Part shown: in pieces, positions 6,321 through 9,298 of the stretch
How the letters are laid out: each line of letters begins with the position of its first letter
Numbering within the stretch: position 1 is the first letter of the stretch
Position numbers and translations under genes: made by a program
DNA from: CAXGUU01 sp964012875
GTDB lineage: Bacteria > Pseudomonadota > Gammaproteobacteria > Ga0077536
Assembly (NCBI GenBank): GCA_964012875.1
Contig: CAXGUU010000124.1
Span: 1 to 9,298 of the forward strand
Reading direction: 5' to 3'
DNA: 9,298 bases
Notes under the pieces: generated by a model
The model's database searches: none
Told to the model about the DNA's origin: nothing
Seen by the model: the letters and a program-made list of their open reading frames with translations, nothing else

Positions 6321-7685
6321 CTATTTACCGATACAAAAACGGGAGAAAATATCACCGAGCATATCTTCGGTTGCGTAGCGCCCGCTGATGGCTTCCAGGT
6401 GACGGCTGGCATGGCGGTAATGCTCAGCCACCAGATCAAGTTGTCCGTGCGCGGCGCTCTGACCGATACGTTCGAGGGTGTCGAGTGTTTTGCGCAGGGC
6501 GTGCAGGTGCCGGCCGTGAGCCATGATTTCATTTTCACCCGTTGGTTCGATACCAAGGCTGATTGAAATCACGTTGCCAAGTTCAGCTATGCCGGCACCG
6601 GTCAATGCCGAAACCCAGACATGTCGGACGCCATCCCAGGTTTCGCTACGGGCCGCTTCATCACACTGATCTATTTTGTTGTGTATAACCAGGAGCTCGG
6701 CGGCGGCGTCATAGTCTTCAAAGGATGTCATCGCCCTCAGTTCGTGAATATAACTTGATCGCGGTTCGGGCGACTGATTCTCGGTGACTAATAGAGTCAA
6801 ATCCGCCACGTCGGCGGCACCGCGAGCCCGCCGCATGCCTTCGACTTCGATCTCGTCCGGTGATTGACGTAAGCCCGCGGTGTCAACCACGCGCACAGGG
6901 ATGTCGTTGATCAGAACATCGCAATCAATAAGGTCGCGGGTCGTCCCGGCTGTCGCAGCCACAATGGCACGGTCGCTTGCGGCAAAGCGGTTCAGCAATG
7001 ATGACTTGCCAACGTTCGGCGCGCCGACGATGGCGATATTGGCCCCTTCAGCGAGAGACGCACCACTGCTCGCTCGCTGTAGCAGTCTATTCAATGCGGC
7101 GGTTAAGCGTGCACGCGCTTCACGTTCGCTCGCCGCGAAATCACCGGCGACGACATCATCAGCAAAATCAATCTGAGCTTCCAACGCAGCGCGTGCTTCA
7201 TGGATGGCATCGATCATGGCAGCGACCGCGTGACCAAATTCACCCTTAAGGGTCCGCTGGGCAGAGCGCACCGCACGCTGGGATTGCCCGGCAATTAAAT
7301 CGGCCACGGCTTCGGCCTGGTTCAAATCCAGTTTTCCGGCTAGGAACGCACGCTCGGTAAATTCACCGGGACGCGCAATACGGGCGCCGTGTTCTGTAAT
7401 CGCAGCGATAAGTTGTTCGACGATGAATGGATTGCCGTGAATCTGAAATTCGACGAGGTCATCACCGGTATAGGAATGGGGTGATTCGTAATAGACCATC
7501 ACGCCTTCATCGAGAAGCTCGCCGGTGGATGATTTAAAGGCTGTGAATTGCGCGAACCGTGGTACAGGCACCCGGCCACTCAGTTGTTCAGCAATTGCTG
7601 CAGCATCGTCACCGCTCGTGCGCACGATAGCAATGCCGCCGCGGCCAGGCGGCGTCGAAAGGGCGACGATAGTCTCGCGGCTCAT
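6321..7685 (-). CDS. mnmE: tRNA modification GTPase MnmE (TrmE)
   Basis: MnmE works with MnmG in the cytoplasm to build the carboxymethylaminomethyl group on uridine 34 of certain tRNAs. All domains are present at full length (454 residues). The N-terminal tetrahydrofolate-binding domain starts TIVALSTPPGRGGIAIVR. A helical domain follows, with EARAALEAQIDFADD (163-177). The inserted G domain has Walker A GAPNVGKSS (221-229, including the Asn of the potassium-binding loop), the TAGTTRD switch region (245-251), DTAG (268-271) and NKID (336-339). The C terminus is FCIGK, whose cysteine motif is the family hallmark. The ATG at 7685 gives the expected N terminus, preceded by a weak CGGA. It lies 81 bases after yidC, an arrangement known from many gammaproteobacterial origin regions. 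The genes that follow are glycosyltransferases, whereas mnmG often follows in related genomes. Confidence 0.98.
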   Translation of the reverse strand: MSRETIVALSTPPGRGGIAIVRTSGDDAAAIAEQLSGRVPVPRFAQFTAFKSSTGELLDEGVMVYYESPHSYTGDDLVEFQIHGNPFIVEQLIAAITEHGARIARPGEFTERAFLAGKLDLNQAEAVADLIAGQSQRAVRSAQRTLKGEFGHAVAAMIDAIHEARAALEAQIDFADDVVAGDFAASEREARARLTAALNRLLQRASSGASLAEGANIAIVGAPNVGKSSLLNRFAASDRAIVAATAGTTRDLIDCDVLINDIPVRVVDTAGLRQSPDEIEVEGMRRARGAADVADLTLLVTENQSPEPRSSYIHELRAMTSFEDYDAAAELLVIHNKIDQCDEAARSETWDGVRHVWVSALTGAGIAELGNVISISLGIEPTGENEIMAHGRHLHALRKTLDTLERIGQSAAHGQLDLVAEHYRHASRHLEAISGRYATEDMLGDIFSRFCIGK

Positions 7686-7766
7686 GTTCCGTGTTGCCCG
7701 CAGCGGTCAGGGCAGCAATTTCCCCGAAATGGTCGTTGCGCTAATCGTACGCGATCAGCGCGGGCA

Positions 7767-9298
7767 TCATTGGCCGGATCGTTCAATCACGGTAGTGATG
7801 CGCCACTGCTGGGCGATTGAGAGGATGTTATTGACCAGCCAGTAAAGCACGAGGCCGGACGGAAAGAACGCGAAGAATATCGTAAAGATATAAGGCAGGA
7901 ACTGCATGACTTTGGCCTGCACCGGATCGAGCGGCGCAGGATTCAGTTTCTGCTGCACCCACATGCTGATCCCCATAAGCAGGGGCAGTACAAACCACGG
8001 GTCCTTGGCCGATAAATCATCGATCCAGGCAAGGAAGGGCGCCTGGCGCATTTCAACGCTTTCCAGTAAAACCCAGTAAAGTGCTATGAATACCGGGACC
8101 TGAATCAGGATCGGCAGACAGCCGCCAAGGGGATTGATTTTCTCTTCCTTGTAGAGCTTCATCATCGCTTGGTTGAGCGCAGCGCGGTCGTCGCCGAAAC
8201 GATCTTTCAGCGCCAGCATTCGTGGCTGCACGCGCCGCATATTGGCCATCGACCGGTACCCGGCTGCAGAAAGTGGATAAAAGAACAGTTTCAGCAGGAT
8301 CGTCAGGATGATGATGGCAAAACCCCAATTGCCGGTCTGGTCGAAAATCAGGGTCAGCAATACGAACAGCGGTTTGGCGATGAACCACAGCATGCCGTAG
8401 TCCACGGCAAGTTCGAGACCCGGCGCGACCACGCTCAGACGATCGTGACGTTTCGGACCGATATAAATGCGACTCGAAAAATTATGTTCAGCGCCGGCAG
8501 CGATGTCTGCGCCATCGGTCAGGAAACCAACGATATAGACGGTGGGGCTGACAACTTTGGAATAGAAGTTTGTAGGCGCGCTCGCCGGTGGTAGCAAGGC
8601 TGAGACGAAGTAATGCTGAATAATGCCAACCCACGACTCGGTGGCGGTGACGTCAAGTGGCAGCTCGGTGAAATCATCGAGATCGTATTTCTCAAACCTA
8701 CTTTCAGGCGTTGAGAGCACAGGACCGGTGAAGGTGTAAACTAGTCCATCACGAGATGATTCTTCGTTGCGCTTGAGTTGTTCGTACTGGTGCGCGCGAA
8801 TGGATTCACCGGATCGATTTTTAACGGCGTATTCAACGTCGACCAGATAGCTGTCGCGCTGGAAGCGATAACGCTTTTCGACAATAACGTCTGCAGGCGT
8901 GCGGTGCTCTAAAGTGACCACAAGCTGGTCGGCATCGTCGGCAAGTTCATAGTGCGACCGGCCCGTGGTGTAGATCGAATGATGCGTCGGCAGTTCACCT
9001 TTGCCCGCTAGTCCACCTTGGTAAACGTAGATCCGGCCGGGGCTTTCGCCCATCAACTGGATCGGAATATCAGGCGCCTTCAGTTCGTAGGGGTAGTCGA
9101 GTAACTTGGCCGCTATGATCGACCCACCTTGGGTGGACAGCGTAACGTCAAACACGTCCGTAGTGATCGAAATCTTTGTGGCGGTACTCGCTACTGCAGG
9201 TTGAATAGTTTCTGCAGCGGGTTCGGTGACGGAATGGAGGGGCGTCGTGGGTGTATCGCTGGGTTTAAGTGTGGGGCTCGGTGTGTCTGTCGGTACAG
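7767..9298 (-). CDS. yidC: Membrane protein insertase YidC (5' end outside window)
   Basis: YidC inserts and folds proteins in the inner membrane, alone or with SecYEG. About 510 codons are visible and the frame is open to the window edge. A start at the GTG at 9155 is therefore wrong: the homologous sequence continues upstream (KISITTDVFDVTLSTQGG). Missing are the first transmembrane helix and some N-terminal residues. Visible in order: a Thr/Pro/Ser-rich linker (about 9180-9296), the periplasmic P1 domain (about 8400-9175), then the conserved insertase core. The core has NWGFAIIILTILLKLFFYPL (8238-8297 region), KINPLGGCLPILIQVPVF, the MRQAPF-LAWIDDLSAKDP loop and FFPSGLVLYWLVNN. A Lys (codon 8289-8291) takes the place of the groove arginine of E. 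coli YidC, a conservative change. The tail is short. It leads the unit with mnmE downstream. Confidence 0.97.
   Translation of the reverse strand, partial: VPTDTPSPTLKPSDTPTTPLHSVTEPAAETIQPAVASTATKISITTDVFDVTLSTQGGSIIAAKLLDYPYELKAPDIPIQLMGESPGRIYVYQGGLAGKGELPTHHSIYTTGRSHYELADDADQLVVTLEHRTPADVIVEKRYRFQRDSYLVDVEYAVKNRSGESIRAHQYEQLKRNEESSRDGLVYTFTGPVLSTPESRFEKYDLDDFTELPLDVTATESWVGIIQHYFVSALLPPASAPTNFYSKVVSPTVYIVGFLTDGADIAAGAEHNFSSRIYIGPKRHDRLSVVAPGLELAVDYGMLWFIAKPLFVLLTLIFDQTGNWGFAIIILTILLKLFFYPLSAAGYRSMANMRRVQPRMLALKDRFGDDRAALNQAMMKLYKEEKINPLGGCLPILIQVPVFIALYWVLLESVEMRQAPFLAWIDDLSAKDPWFVLPLLMGISMWVQQKLNPAPLDPVQAKVMQFLPYIFTIFFAFFPSGLVLYWLVNNILSIAQQWRITTVIERSGQ

Noticed and set aside
9153..9155. 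GTG at 9153-9155 as the start of YidC
   Set aside because: The frame is open to the window edge, and the upstream residues match the YidC periplasmic domain, so the true start lies outside the window.

Overview
The window looks like a stretch of gammaproteobacterial chromosome, roughly mid-50s percent G+C by eye. The anchor is the minus-strand pair yidC (7767-9298, 5' end outside the window) and mnmE (6321-7685). In many Gammaproteobacteria these two sit side by side near the replication origin. The YidC sequence, with a large periplasmic P1 domain and a short C-terminal tail, fits a Gram-negative, probably gammaproteobacterial, host. The exact genus cannot be read from the sequence.

Layout, right to left along the minus strand: yidC, mnmE, then 27 bases later a GT9 (heptosyltransferase-like) gene (5397-6293), and a GT4 glycosyltransferase (4367-5395) whose start is one base from the previous stop. 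This looks like one run-on transcription unit. A second GT9 gene (3406-4377) lies alone on the plus strand and overlaps the end of the GT4 gene tail to tail by 11 bases. Left of it, across a 214-base divergent gap, a second minus-strand group carries a CgeB-like glycosyltransferase (2217-3191), a PAPS-type sulfotransferase (1330-2166) and a zinc-ribbon SAM methyltransferase (546-1346). The left edge holds the C-terminal end of another GT4 glycosyltransferase on the plus strand (1-348).

Six of the eight genes are glycan-building or glycan-decorating enzymes, and none is a transport or polymerisation gene. The simplest reading is part of a lipopolysaccharide core, O-antigen or exopolysaccharide locus. 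Heptosyltransferase-like and GT4 enzymes would add sugars, and a sulfotransferase and methyltransferase would decorate the product. The glycan itself cannot be deduced.

The most distinctive non-coding feature is a 138-base imperfect palindrome (418-555) between the convergent GT4 and methyltransferase genes. It has near-perfect 14-base terminal inverted repeats, arms centred on one point, and TTA on both sides. It resembles a MITE or a dispersed palindromic repeat, and it supplies the stop codon and last codons of the methyltransferase. I saw no tRNA, rRNA, CRISPR array, transposase or convincing Rho-independent terminator, and no clear case for an entirely new system.
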